From: Bacteroidales bacterium
GTDB taxonomy: Bacteria > Bacteroidota > Bacteroidia > Bacteroidales > VadinHA17
Assembly: GCA_029210565.1 (NCBI GenBank)
Contig: JARGFQ010000005.1
Span: 101,045 to 165,044, forward strand
Direction of reading: 5' to 3'
DNA length: 64,000 nt
Below the pieces are notes generated by a model. The model did not search any database and had not been told where the DNA came from. It saw nothing but the letters and a program-made list of their open reading frames with translations. A program made the position numbers and the translations under genes. Below are positions 44,330 to 53,335 of the stretch, piece after piece (the stretch's first letter is position 1; every line of letters starts with the position of its first letter).

Positions 44330-46114
44330 ATGAAGTATCTGATATTCATTTGTTTAATTTTTACTATTACTCTTCTGCCCGCCCAGCCACTTCCCGGATT
44401 CAAGCCCTCCGGACTATTTGATGAGCAGCAAATGGTGATTGAAGACTCACCTCCCGGGGCCCGTATCCTGATCAACGCCCCGCTTTCAGGTTTTAGTGAC
44501 GGCGACCGGGTATTGCTTGTCATCTATGCTCTGCCGAACGGCAACACCATAGAACAGACATTCGGGAAGAGGTTACACGGGGGTGACGATTGGCACTATG
44601 ACATACAGCATATCGGGGCGCAGACGAGATTCCTGAGAAAGGTAATAAAAGACCGCACCCTTGTTGTGGCATACGTTGAGAACAATCTCATGAGCTGGCC
44701 GGCATGGAAAGCTGCAACACCCGACTACCGTGAACGGGTGAAGGAGATGGTTGAATGCATCACTGAAATATTTGCCCCCTGGAAGCCTGAACTGGTTCTC
44801 AATGGTCACAGTGGGGGAGGGAGGTTTATTTTCAGCTATCTTGATACATACCCTGAGATCCCCCCGGAAGTGACGCGCATTGCATTCCTGGACAGCAACT
44901 ACGGCTGGGAGGACGACGTTTACGGTCCGAAGCTGACGCATTGGCTCAGGTCAGGCAGGGAGAGGTTCCTTTGCACACTGGCTTACAATGACAGTGTGGT
45001 TGTCTACAACGGCAAGCCGCTGGTGTCGCCTACGGGGGGTACCTGGTATCGCACCGGTATGATGAGGGCTTATCTTGAGGGGCCTTTCCGGCTTAAAGAG
45101 CGCCGGCGGGATTCACTGGTGTGGTATACATCGGGCGACAGACAGATACAGATTGTCATGAAACCCAATCCGGGTGGCAAGATCTATCATACCAGGCAGG
45201 TGGAGTATAACGGGTTCATTCACAGCATGCTGAGCGGAACACGAGATGAGCAGCGAGGCTACCGTTATTTTGGAGATAGGGCATATTCAGAATTCATATC
45301 CGACACGCTGGTCATTCCGATCCGTAGGCTGAACGTCCCTTCCCGTGATCCGGATGCCGAGACCGGGTCCGCCTTCATGGCACGTATATCAGATCTGCCG
45401 CTGGCCGAACGCGAGGAGGAGATATTCAGGGCGGCAGCCTCTGGTAATATACCGCAGTTTATCAGGAAGACGGTGACCCTGAGTGGCGAGTTTGATGCTG
45501 CTGAAGGCAACAGTCACATCCTGGAATATGAGGTTATGCCCGATTATCTGGCCATAGGCAGTGATGACGACTTCTGCCGGATCCCGATGAATCCCCGTAC
45601 CGCGCAGCGGCTGGCTGACCTGTACGGAGCTTCACTCCTGACGGCAAAGCTGAGTGATCATATCTGGTTGCATGCAGATGTGAAGCTTGATCCTTTCTTC
45701 TATAAGCCCGTTGGCAATGCCAATGAGCTGGTGATGAAATTTGCAGAGCACAATGCGCAGATCGAAAAGCAGAGGGCAGAGGCAGGCGCCAGGCATGGGC
45801 AGCTGGTTGCGGGTATCAAGAAGGATGTGATTATTTCATCGAGGATTGCAGAACGGACTGACAGGGTGGTGATATACGGCTGGCACAGGCCTGACGGCAG
45901 TCACATCCAGCCCGTTTACAACGGTCATGTATGGTGGTACGTCGATTACAGCCACGGCATCAGGTTTATGAACAGGCAGGTGCTGCTCGACGGCCGTCCT
46001 GCAGATGTGAGGGAGATGCTCAGGGATCCGGTGCTCTTCAGGATACTCAGTAATGAGGATTTGCCGTTGGGAATGCCATTTTACCCGGTGGAACAGGCCC
46101 CGGACCGGAATTAA
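44330..46114 (+). CDS. Secreted alpha/beta hydrolase-like protein
   Basis: From this ATG the product has 594 residues with a signal peptide (MKYLIFICLIFTITLLPAQ). Residues about 30-270 look like an alpha/beta hydrolase: LLVIYALPNGN, DWHYDIQHIGAQTRFLR, LVVAYVENN and the nucleophile elbow GHSGGG with Ser161. The rest (about 300-594) is a separate region with no recognised motif. A longer reading upstream is not supported because the promoter lies inside it. At the end of the pectin locus it may be an esterase acting on methyl, acetyl or feruloyl groups of pectin, but it is transcribed from its own promoter and the role is inference. Confidence 0.65.
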   Translation: MKYLIFICLIFTITLLPAQPLPGFKPSGLFDEQQMVIEDSPPGARILINAPLSGFSDGDRVLLVIYALPNGNTIEQTFGKRLHGGDDWHYDIQHIGAQTRFLRKVIKDRTLVVAYVENNLMSWPAWKAATPDYRERVKEMVECITEIFAPWKPELVLNGHSGGGRFIFSYLDTYPEIPPEVTRIAFLDSNYGWEDDVYGPKLTHWLRSGRERFLCTLAYNDSVVVYNGKPLVSPTGGTWYRTGMMRAYLEGPFRLKERRRDSLVWYTSGDRQIQIVMKPNPGGKIYHTRQVEYNGFIHSMLSGTRDEQRGYRYFGDRAYSEFISDTLVIPIRRLNVPSRDPDAETGSAFMARISDLPLAEREEEIFRAAASGNIPQFIRKTVTLSGEFDAAEGNSHILEYEVMPDYLAIGSDDDFCRIPMNPRTAQRLADLYGASLLTAKLSDHIWLHADVKLDPFFYKPVGNANELVMKFAEHNAQIEKQRAEAGARHGQLVAGIKKDVIISSRIAERTDRVVIYGWHRPDGSHIQPVYNGHVWWYVDYSHGIRFMNRQVLLDGRPADVREMLRDPVLFRILSNEDLPLGMPFYPVEQAPDRN

Positions 46115-46255
46115 TTTAGTAACTTGGGGATTCCTGAGTCGTTGACACGGACCGAATGAATTTATCTCTTGATAATCCCGGGTCCTGGAATACAAGAGTA
46201 TGAATTATCCCGTTTAATTCAGTTTTATTGAGTTATTAAACTAAAACGCATCATC

Positions 46256-46504
46256 ATGGAAATTATCGTCAGTCTTCTTATCGGTGCTGCTGCAGGGTGG
46301 CTTGGCAGCATAATTTACAAAGGCAGCGGGCTGGGTCTTCTGGGCAACATAATTGTGGGTATTATTGGCGGCCCGATTGGTTTCTGGCTGCTTGGCAAGC
46401 TTGGTGTAACGCTTGGTGGCGGATGGATAGGCGCCATTCTTACCGGTGCCATAGGTGCCATAATTATACTTTTTCTCTTTAATCTGATCTTTAAGAAGAG
46501 ATAA
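46256..46504 (+). CDS. GlsB/YeaQ/YmgE family small stress-response membrane protein
   Basis: The 82-residue protein has three hydrophobic segments with many glycines ([56 protein letters not shown]) and a basic end (FKKR), the pattern of the transglycosylase-associated (Gls24-linked, YeaQ-like) family. These are stress-induced inner-membrane proteins of unknown mechanism. It stands alone. Confidence 0.88.
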   Translation: MEIIVSLLIGAAAGWLGSIIYKGSGLGLLGNIIVGIIGGPIGFWLLGKLGVTLGGGWIGAILTGAIGAIIILFLFNLIFKKR

Positions 46505-46558
46505 AGATTCCTTTCTCAGACAATCAGGATCAATACAGCAATCTGGTGTCGTTGTCGG

Positions 46559-46683
46559 TCTGGTTACTGGCGGTCTTCGTATCCTGGTCTCAAGACAACT
46601 GCCTGTCTGGTTACTGGCGGCCTTTATAGCCCGGTCGCCGGATAATAGCCATTCTGATTACTTGCGCTCCTTGTAGCCCGGTC
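46559..46683. repeat. 47-bp degenerate tandem repeat overlapping the 3' end of a deacylase gene
   Basis: A 31-bp core starting TCTGGTTACTGGCGG or TCTGATTACTTGCG and ending CCCGGTC or CCTGGTC occurs at 46559-46589, 46606-46636 and 46653-46683, exactly 47 bp apart. The third copy is the last codons and stop of the gene at 46658-48319, read on the minus strand. The two outer copies lie downstream of its stop. Confidence 0.8.
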
Positions 46684-48319
46684 CGCGTACGACCCGTCCC
46701 GGGGTGGCGCCTGTATGCTTGCCGTCAAGCAGAACCTGCACGCCATTGACAAAGACATGTGACATGCCGGTTGAAAGTTGATGGGGATCCTCAAACGTTG
46801 AGTGATCCTGAACCTTCTCCGGATCGAAGATAACCACGTCGGCATAGTACCCCTCCTTCAGGGCACCGCGCTTTTCAATCTTCATATTGGTTGCTGGAAG
46901 GGTGGTCAGCCTGCGTACAGCCTCCTCAAGGGGGATAACCTGCTCATCGCGCACATACTTCCCCAGAAGCCTGGCGAAGTTACCGTAAGCCCTGGGATGG
47001 GTGGCCGACTTCAGAAAGACGCCCTCGGGTGCCATCGACTTGCCGTCGGAGCCGAAACTCATCCAGGGCTGTGCGATCTGTTTTCTCAGGTTATCCTCTG
47101 ACATTGAGAAGAAGACCGCCGAAACGTTGCTTCCGTCGTCGATTACCAGGTCCATCACTGTCTCTTCGGGCGATTTGCCTCTCATGGATGCTATCTCTGA
47201 AAGTGTCTTACCCTGCAAATATTTCAGTGAATCGGTATTGAAGCCTATGACCAGTACTCTGTCCGGGGATCCCTGTTTTCTCATGATGGTCTTTAGTATC
47301 TCCGGTCCCACAATCTTCCGCACCCCCGGATCCTCCAGCCTGTCGACCCACCTCTCAAAGCCGCCCTCCTGCACCCACTCAGGCATCAGTATCCCCAGCC
47401 CGGTGGAGCTGGCCGGGTAGTTGTACATGTCGGCAATGATATGCAGGCCTGCGGCCCTTGCCGAGTCGATCTTCGCGATGGCTCCGTCAAGTTTTCCCCA
47501 GTTGGTACGGCCCACCTGCTTGAGGTGGTATATCTCCGCCCTGATGCCAGTCTCGTGCGGTATCCTTAGAAAATCGTCAATGGCTTCGAGGAAGGTATCA
47601 TCCTCATTGCGGATGTGGGATATATACATACCGTCGTACTCCGCCGCCACCCGGCAGAGCTCAGTCAGCTCCTCCGTTGAGGCGAAGCTTGCAGGGATAT
47701 ACTCGAGCGCCGAGCTGATGCCAATGGCTCCCTCCTCCATGGCCTGCCTTGCGAGCAGCTTCATGGAGTCCATCTCTGCAGTAGTGGGCGGCCGGTTGTC
47801 ATAGCCTACCTGGTGTATACGCAGTGTTGACGTGCCCACGAACGAGGCTATGTTGGATGATATACCCCTCTTCTCAAGATATTCAAGATATTCGCCCAGG
47901 GTGGTCCACTCAATGTCATACTTAATATCTCCCTGCGAGGCCATCATCTCCAGCTTCATGCTATTACTCCAGGGTCCCCACGAGTCGCCCTCACCCAGAA
48001 CCTCCAGCGTCACCCCCTGGTATATGTCGCTCATCGACCTGCCATCCTCGATGAGTGATTCGACAGCCCAGCTGAGCATGTTGATGAATCCGGGCGCCAC
48101 CACCATTCCTTGTGCATCGAATTCCGTCCGGCCGCGTGCACCCTTCAGATCACCGATCGCAGCAATGGTGTCACCCCTGATGCCGACATCACCGGTGAAG
48201 ACCGGTGACCCCGAACCGTCAACAATTTTTCCGTTCCTGATCAATAGATCATACCTATCAGAATCAGCACATCCGTAGATAAGTAAGAAAACGGGCAGAA
48301 AAACTTTTAAAAATCTCAT
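46658..48319 (-). CDS. N-acyl-D-amino-acid deacylase family lipoprotein (amidohydrolase)
   Basis: The 553-residue lipoprotein (Cys17 in LIYGC) has the composite amidohydrolase layout: N-terminal beta domain (LIRNGKIVDGSGSPVFTGDV), TIM barrel and C-terminal closing beta strands (ATNMKIEKRGALKEGYYADVVIFDP). Visible active-site candidates are HIRNE, HLKQVG, and FGSDGKS with the conserved Asp. In place of the usual HxH/HxD after strand 1 the sequence reads PGFINMLSWA, so that metal ligand pair is missing. The family includes D-aminoacylase and N-acyl-D-Asp/Glu deacylases. A -7 match (48364-48371) lies upstream. Substrate is uncertain. Confidence 0.82.
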   Translation of the reverse strand: MRFLKVFLPVFLLIYGCADSDRYDLLIRNGKIVDGSGSPVFTGDVGIRGDTIAAIGDLKGARGRTEFDAQGMVVAPGFINMLSWAVESLIEDGRSMSDIYQGVTLEVLGEGDSWGPWSNSMKLEMMASQGDIKYDIEWTTLGEYLEYLEKRGISSNIASFVGTSTLRIHQVGYDNRPPTTAEMDSMKLLARQAMEEGAIGISSALEYIPASFASTEELTELCRVAAEYDGMYISHIRNEDDTFLEAIDDFLRIPHETGIRAEIYHLKQVGRTNWGKLDGAIAKIDSARAAGLHIIADMYNYPASSTGLGILMPEWVQEGGFERWVDRLEDPGVRKIVGPEILKTIMRKQGSPDRVLVIGFNTDSLKYLQGKTLSEIASMRGKSPEETVMDLVIDDGSNVSAVFFSMSEDNLRKQIAQPWMSFGSDGKSMAPEGVFLKSATHPRAYGNFARLLGKYVRDEQVIPLEEAVRRLTTLPATNMKIEKRGALKEGYYADVVIFDPEKVQDHSTFEDPHQLSTGMSHVFVNGVQVLLDGKHTGATPGRVVRGPGYKERK

Positions 48320-48633
48320 AATATCAAAGAATTTATGTCAGAATTGGTTTAAGAAAGCTCAAACAAATTTAAAAAATTTCATAAGACCGGCGCTTTTTTT
48401 GACCTCCGGCAATTATTTGTATGACATATAAAACGGGTCATTTGTCTCATCTTTGTGAGCGAAGCAGAGTCTGCAGTGTTTCTCTATTCACCATATGATG
48501 GGCTTGCCAGTTCAGTCAAAGGGCTCCATGAACTCTATGCTGAATAACAGATATGATGTATTATAAATATTTTTTAGGATATTAAAAAACTTGTAACTTG
48601 TACTGTCAAACCTTAAAACTAACACTCTAATTA
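48320..48633. other. Intergenic region between the deacylase and the second susC
   Basis: This 314-bp gap between divergent genes is AT-rich. The minus strand carries TAAATTTG at 48371-48364, a full -7 match 45 bases upstream of the deacylase start. No full TAnnTTTG match was seen for susC in the plus direction; the closest is CATCTTTG near 48448. No GGGAA-type boxes like those before the first susC were found. Confidence 0.5.
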
Positions 48634-51600
48634 ATGAAAAAACTAATCTTCATTGTTTTGTCGGTGTTTTTGGTGAATGCCGGCATGGCTCAGACACAGG
48701 TTACCGGAACGGTAACTGCTACGGAAGATGGTTCTCCGATCCCCTATGCGGTGGTACTGCTGAAGGGATCGCGCGGAGTGGGGACCAACACAGATGCTGA
48801 CGGACACTACAGCCTCAGCAATATCCCTTCTGACGGTGTGCTGGTGTTCAGCTACGTCGGTTACAAAACGCAGGAGATACCCGTTGCCGGAAGGACAGTT
48901 ATCAATGTTGAGATGGCGACTGACGCTCTTGCTCTTGACGAGGTGATTGTTGTGGCCTACGGAACTTCCACCCGCGGGACCTTCACCGGAGCTGCGAGTG
49001 TTGTCAAGGCGGATGCCATCAGGGATGTTCCGACGCTCTCATTTGAGAATGCCATGGGTGGCAAGATCGCCGGTATGCAGATAACCACGCTATCGGGACA
49101 GGCAGGCTCTACCTCCTCTATAAGGGTGCGTGGTATCGGCTCAATGAATGCCTCGAATGAGCCGCTGTATGTCGTTGACGGTGTGCCTGTCATCTCGGGC
49201 AACGTCACGCAGATGGGCATCTACACCTCCAACAATGTGATGAGCACCATCAACCCCAACGACATTGAATCTATCACCGTGTTGAAGGATGCTGCCGCCT
49301 CTTCCCTCTACGGGTCAAGGGCTGCCAACGGAGTAATTGTCATTACCACCAAGCAGGGGAAGCAAGGTAAGCCTGTCATCTCGTTCAAGTCTTCAGTGGG
49401 GCTGACACCATCTTTTGCCACTGACAACTATGAGACGGCAAGCCCGGAGGATCAGGTCAGGCTGTATTACGAGAACTTTTGGAATGCAGGGGTATACAGC
49501 TACGGAGATACCTACGAAGAAGCCAGTGAAAGTGCACTCTATCAGCTCAACCGGAGGTTCAAAAAACACGGTTACATCTTCACTGCTCCTGACAACACAA
49601 TAAATTCGCTGACTATTTCGGGCGAGAGGGCCGGTAAATATTTCGACTGGGAAAAGGAGCTCTTCCGCACGGCTGTCTATCAGTCTTATGACCTTTCGGT
49701 GAGCGGAGCAACAGAGTCATCAAGTTATTACACCTCCTTCTCATATACAAATGAGTTGGGGCGCAGCGTTATAAACAGCTTCAACCGAATCACGGGCAGA
49801 ATTAACTTTTCGCAGAAGATTGGCAAGTTCATTGAGTTTACCACCAATGTAAACCTTTCAAACAGCGGTAAGGAGGGATTTAATGACTCACGTTCCACCG
49901 GAAACAACTACTTTATGCAGAGCCGGAACCTGCTTTGGCCGCTTTACTGGCCAACAGATTACCAGACAGGTGAACCCTGGACATCCAGGTTCGGAAGTTA
50001 TGCCTACAACCCGGTCTACTACAATGACCAGTGGGAAAACAGTTCCAAGACACTGCGATTGCTTGCAAATGAAACTGTGACGGTGACGATACTTCCTGAA
50101 CTGATATTCAAGTCGATCCTGTCATATGACAATGCCAACACAGCAGATCATCTTTATTTCAGTCCGCTGCACTTCAGCGGTTCCAATGTAAACGGTTCGA
50201 TTACTGAGAGCAATACCAATATCAACAAACTGGTCTCATCCACCACATTGAATTATAACAAGGAGATAGCCTCACAGCACAATGTGAGTATTCTTCTGGG
50301 CTGGGAGGCTGAGCGAAACATTACTGACTACCAGAGGGCTTCGGGAACCAATCTGCCCACCAGTGCCCTGCATACGGTAGCCACAGCTGGCAAGCTCGAC
50401 GCAAATGCCTATTACTGGGGCAACACAATGCTCTCAATGCTGTCGCGTGCCGAATATGACTACAACGATAAATACTACGCCTCTGCCTCTTTCAGGCGTG
50501 ACGGTTCATCACGCCTCGGACCGGAAACCCGCTGGGGTAATTTCTGGTCCCTGGCGGCATCATGGCGTATTGATCAGGAGGCCTTCATGGATAATGTGGG
50601 GGTTATCTCAGGACTGAGGCTACGGGCTTCATACGGTGTTAACGGCACCCTGCCGTCGGCCAACTACGGATGGCGGTCACTGACGAGCTACACCTCCAAA
50701 TACATGGAAGAGCCGGGTGGCGGTGTAAGCACGGCCGCAGATGCCAACCTCTCCTGGGAGACCAGCTACACATACAACATTGCACTTGAGTTCGGGCTGC
50801 TGGATGACAGGATTGGCGGTACCGTTGAGTTCTTCAGCAGGGATTCAAAAGATCTTCTGCAGGACGTGCCCATCTCGATGGTCACGGGCTTCTCGTCGAC
50901 ACTCAAGAACGTTGGTGAGATAAACAACCGGGGTATTGAATTAGAGCTCTATGGTGATATCATGCGCAGAAGCGACTTCACCTGGACCGCCGGACTCACC
51001 GCATCACATGTCAAGTCCACCGTCACAAAGCTCTATGGCGGTCAGGATATCATATGGTGGGATCCAACGGGCGACGACAACAGGGCACGGTTTATTTACA
51101 GAGAGGGTGAATCGACTCTCGCCCTCTACGGTCCGGAGTGGGCCGGGGTAGAAGATGAGACCGGAAAGAACGTCTGGTTCCTGAATAACGATGAGACCCC
51201 CGACCTGACGGTTGACGGACGCCCTGCCACCTATGATTACACCAATGCGGATCATGTCATATTTGGCGACATTCATCCATGGTTGTTCGGAGGCCTTAAC
51301 ACCGATTTTAACTGGAAGGGCTTGGGACTCTCCCTTAATTTTGCCTATAAGCTGGGAGGAAACACATTTGACTTTGCCGGTAAGGATTGCAATGACGACG
51401 GATATTATTGGGAAAGGATCATGTCTCAATGGGCCTATGACAACCGGTGGACACCGGAGAACACTAACTCACTTTATCCACAGAGGGTTGCCATTGACAT
51501 GCAGGATGTCAACCAGAGGAGCAGCAGGCATATGCACCCGGCTGATTACCTGAGACTGAAAAGCATCACACTTGGGTATACAATTCCGAGCGACATTGTC

Positions 51601-51765
51601 AGCAAAATAAAGCTCTCGGGTGTGAGGCTATATTTTAACGGTGCCAATTTATGGACACTTGCAGCGCACAAGGTATATGACCCTGAAGTAAACGAATACG
51701 GTACCAGGGGTTGGGAACTGCCCATCGGCAAGACTTACACTTTCGGTATTGAAGCCAGTTTCTGA
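48634..51765 (+). CDS. SusC/RagA family TonB-linked outer membrane protein (second pair)
   Basis: A 1043-residue TonB-dependent importer with a signal peptide (1-19), CarboxypepD_reg-like domain (TGTVTATEDGSPIPYAVV), the motif DEVIVVAYGTSTRGTFTG, plug (FENAMGGKIAGMQI, VLKDAAASSLYGSRAANGVI) and a full barrel to a terminal Phe. It is paired with the SusD-like gene 17 bp downstream. No glycoside hydrolase lies beside it, so its ligand may be a peptide or a small glycan, and no regulator is adjacent except by chance. Confidence 0.95.
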   Translation: MKKLIFIVLSVFLVNAGMAQTQVTGTVTATEDGSPIPYAVVLLKGSRGVGTNTDADGHYSLSNIPSDGVLVFSYVGYKTQEIPVAGRTVINVEMATDALALDEVIVVAYGTSTRGTFTGAASVVKADAIRDVPTLSFENAMGGKIAGMQITTLSGQAGSTSSIRVRGIGSMNASNEPLYVVDGVPVISGNVTQMGIYTSNNVMSTINPNDIESITVLKDAAASSLYGSRAANGVIVITTKQGKQGKPVISFKSSVGLTPSFATDNYETASPEDQVRLYYENFWNAGVYSYGDTYEEASESALYQLNRRFKKHGYIFTAPDNTINSLTISGERAGKYFDWEKELFRTAVYQSYDLSVSGATESSSYYTSFSYTNELGRSVINSFNRITGRINFSQKIGKFIEFTTNVNLSNSGKEGFNDSRSTGNNYFMQSRNLLWPLYWPTDYQTGEPWTSRFGSYAYNPVYYNDQWENSSKTLRLLANETVTVTILPELIFKSILSYDNANTADHLYFSPLHFSGSNVNGSITESNTNINKLVSSTTLNYNKEIASQHNVSILLGWEAERNITDYQRASGTNLPTSALHTVATAGKLDANAYYWGNTMLSMLSRAEYDYNDKYYASASFRRDGSSRLGPETRWGNFWSLAASWRIDQEAFMDNVGVISGLRLRASYGVNGTLPSANYGWRSLTSYTSKYMEEPGGGVSTAADANLSWETSYTYNIALEFGLLDDRIGGTVEFFSRDSKDLLQDVPISMVTGFSSTLKNVGEINNRGIELELYGDIMRRSDFTWTAGLTASHVKSTVTKLYGGQDIIWWDPTGDDNRARFIYREGESTLALYGPEWAGVEDETGKNVWFLNNDETPDLTVDGRPATYDYTNADHVIFGDIHPWLFGGLNTDFNWKGLGLSLNFAYKLGGNTFDFAGKDCNDDGYYWERIMSQWAYDNRWTPENTNSLYPQRVAIDMQDVNQRSSRHMHPADYLRLKSITLGYTIPSDIVSKIKLSGVRLYFNGANLWTLAAHKVYDPEVNEYGTRGWELPIGKTYTFGIEASF

Positions 51766-51782
51766 TCATAAAAGCTACGAAA

Positions 51783-53246
51783 ATGAAAAAGATAACAACG
51801 ATAATTACAGTACTGAGCATCTTACTACTGGCCTCCTGCGAGGATTTTCTGGAAGTCAAGCCAAGTAACTATGCTGCAGCTGAGACGTCAATAACAAATG
51901 AGGCCGACGCTGAGGTGGCGATAAACGGCCTGATGAGGAAGATGACGTCGTCAAATTACTATGGCAGGAACTTTGTCATCTACGGTGATGCCAAAGGTGG
52001 TGATTTTGCATTACGGTCGCAGGGAAGAGGTCTTGATGCACTTTACACCTTCAACCACTCAGCCACATCCAACTCCTACTCCGGTTTCTGGTCGCAGATA
52101 TATCACAATATTCTGCAGGCCAACAACCTGCTTGCAAACATCGCCAAGATAGAGGAGGCAGGCAATGCAACTGACGATCTGAATGAGTTCAAGGGCCAGG
52201 CTTTAACAGCCCGGGCACTGATGTATTTTGATCTGGTCAGGATGTACGGCAAGCCTTACAATATGGATAAGGCATCATTCGGTGTTCCACTGATACTCGA
52301 ACCTCTTGATGCTTCTGCCCAGCCCACCAGGGCCAGTGTCGAAGCAGTATACGGGCAGATCATGGATGACCTGACCGCAGGAGCCCCATTGCTGTCAACC
52401 TCCGCTGAGGATGGCTACCTTAATTACTATGCCAACCTGGCAATTCAGGCAAGGGTGAATCTCTTCATGGAGAACTACACCGCTGCCCTTGCCGATGCTG
52501 AGGAGATAATAAATGATGGGCCCTATTCTCTCTACTCCAATGAGGAGTGGATTGACTCATGGTCAAATGAGTTCGGATCAGAGTCAATTTTGGAACTCGG
52601 CATTTACCCTGATGAGGCTGACCTGGGAAGAGGATCACTTGGCTTCTATCTCCTTCGTCTCGGCACCGTCAAGAATGCAATGGGGTGGTTCATGGCCAGT
52701 GACTACTGGATAAACCGTATGAGTGAAGACCTGACTGATGTGCGCTGGGGTATCATGGATTACGATGAGTCATCTACTGAGAGATTCGGCTCATGCCGGA
52801 AGTATGCCGGAGTGGATCTTGCCGGAGACAAAGGTTCAACTTCAGCGGTCAACGTAAAGTTGATAAGGCTCTCCGAGATCTATCTTATCGCAGCAGAGTC
52901 CGCCCTTGCTCTTCCTACCCCTGACAGGGTCAAGGCTGCCGGTTATCTCAACCAGATACGTAAACGGTCACCGGCCCTGGCTCCGGCAGATGAGACCACC
53001 GTTACACTCGATATGATCATTGATGAGAAGAGCAAAGAGCTATTTGCCGAGGGTCACAGGTACTTTGACATGCTGAGACTCAACAGGACGATAGAGTTTA
53101 ATGATGAGTTCATCACACCTGCTGTGGTCATTATACACCGTGACAAGACCATCACAAGGGATTTCTACAAGATTATTCTTCCGATTTCGCAGGCTGAGCT
53201 CGACGCCAACCCGGCGATAGCCAGCCAGCAGAATCCAGGTTATTAG
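51783..53246 (+). CDS. SusD/RagB family nutrient-binding lipoprotein (second pair)
   Basis: A 487-residue surface lipoprotein with Cys19 (LLLASC), then EDFLEVKPSN, TPR-like helices (NEFKGQALTARALMYFDLVRMYG) and the C-terminal SusD domain (RLSEIYLIAAESALAL, DEKSKELFAEGHRYFDMLR). It partners the upstream SusC and is followed by a strong terminator at 53269-53308, so the pair is a two-gene unit. The D-amino-acid deacylase-like gene upstream points away on the other strand; a joint role in peptide use is possible but not shown. Confidence 0.94.
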   Translation: MKKITTIITVLSILLLASCEDFLEVKPSNYAAAETSITNEADAEVAINGLMRKMTSSNYYGRNFVIYGDAKGGDFALRSQGRGLDALYTFNHSATSNSYSGFWSQIYHNILQANNLLANIAKIEEAGNATDDLNEFKGQALTARALMYFDLVRMYGKPYNMDKASFGVPLILEPLDASAQPTRASVEAVYGQIMDDLTAGAPLLSTSAEDGYLNYYANLAIQARVNLFMENYTAALADAEEIINDGPYSLYSNEEWIDSWSNEFGSESILELGIYPDEADLGRGSLGFYLLRLGTVKNAMGWFMASDYWINRMSEDLTDVRWGIMDYDESSTERFGSCRKYAGVDLAGDKGSTSAVNVKLIRLSEIYLIAAESALALPTPDRVKAAGYLNQIRKRSPALAPADETTVTLDMIIDEKSKELFAEGHRYFDMLRLNRTIEFNDEFITPAVVIIHRDKTITRDFYKIILPISQAELDANPAIASQQNPGY

Positions 53247-53268
53247 GTTTAGATTTAGGTTAACTGAG

Positions 53269-53308
53269 AAAATGAAGGGCGTCCCGCTGAGGGCGCCCTT
53301 CATTTTTC
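53269..53308. terminator. Bidirectional rho-independent terminator
   Basis: AATGAAGGGCG (53271-53281) pairs perfectly with CGCCCTTCATT (53294-53304), with TTTTT (53303-53307) on the plus side and a short T run on the minus side. It closes the second susCD transcript and, in the other direction, the GEVED protein gene. Confidence 0.85.
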
Positions 53309-53335
53309 TGTCCGGCTGTTAACTGCTGATTCTGC

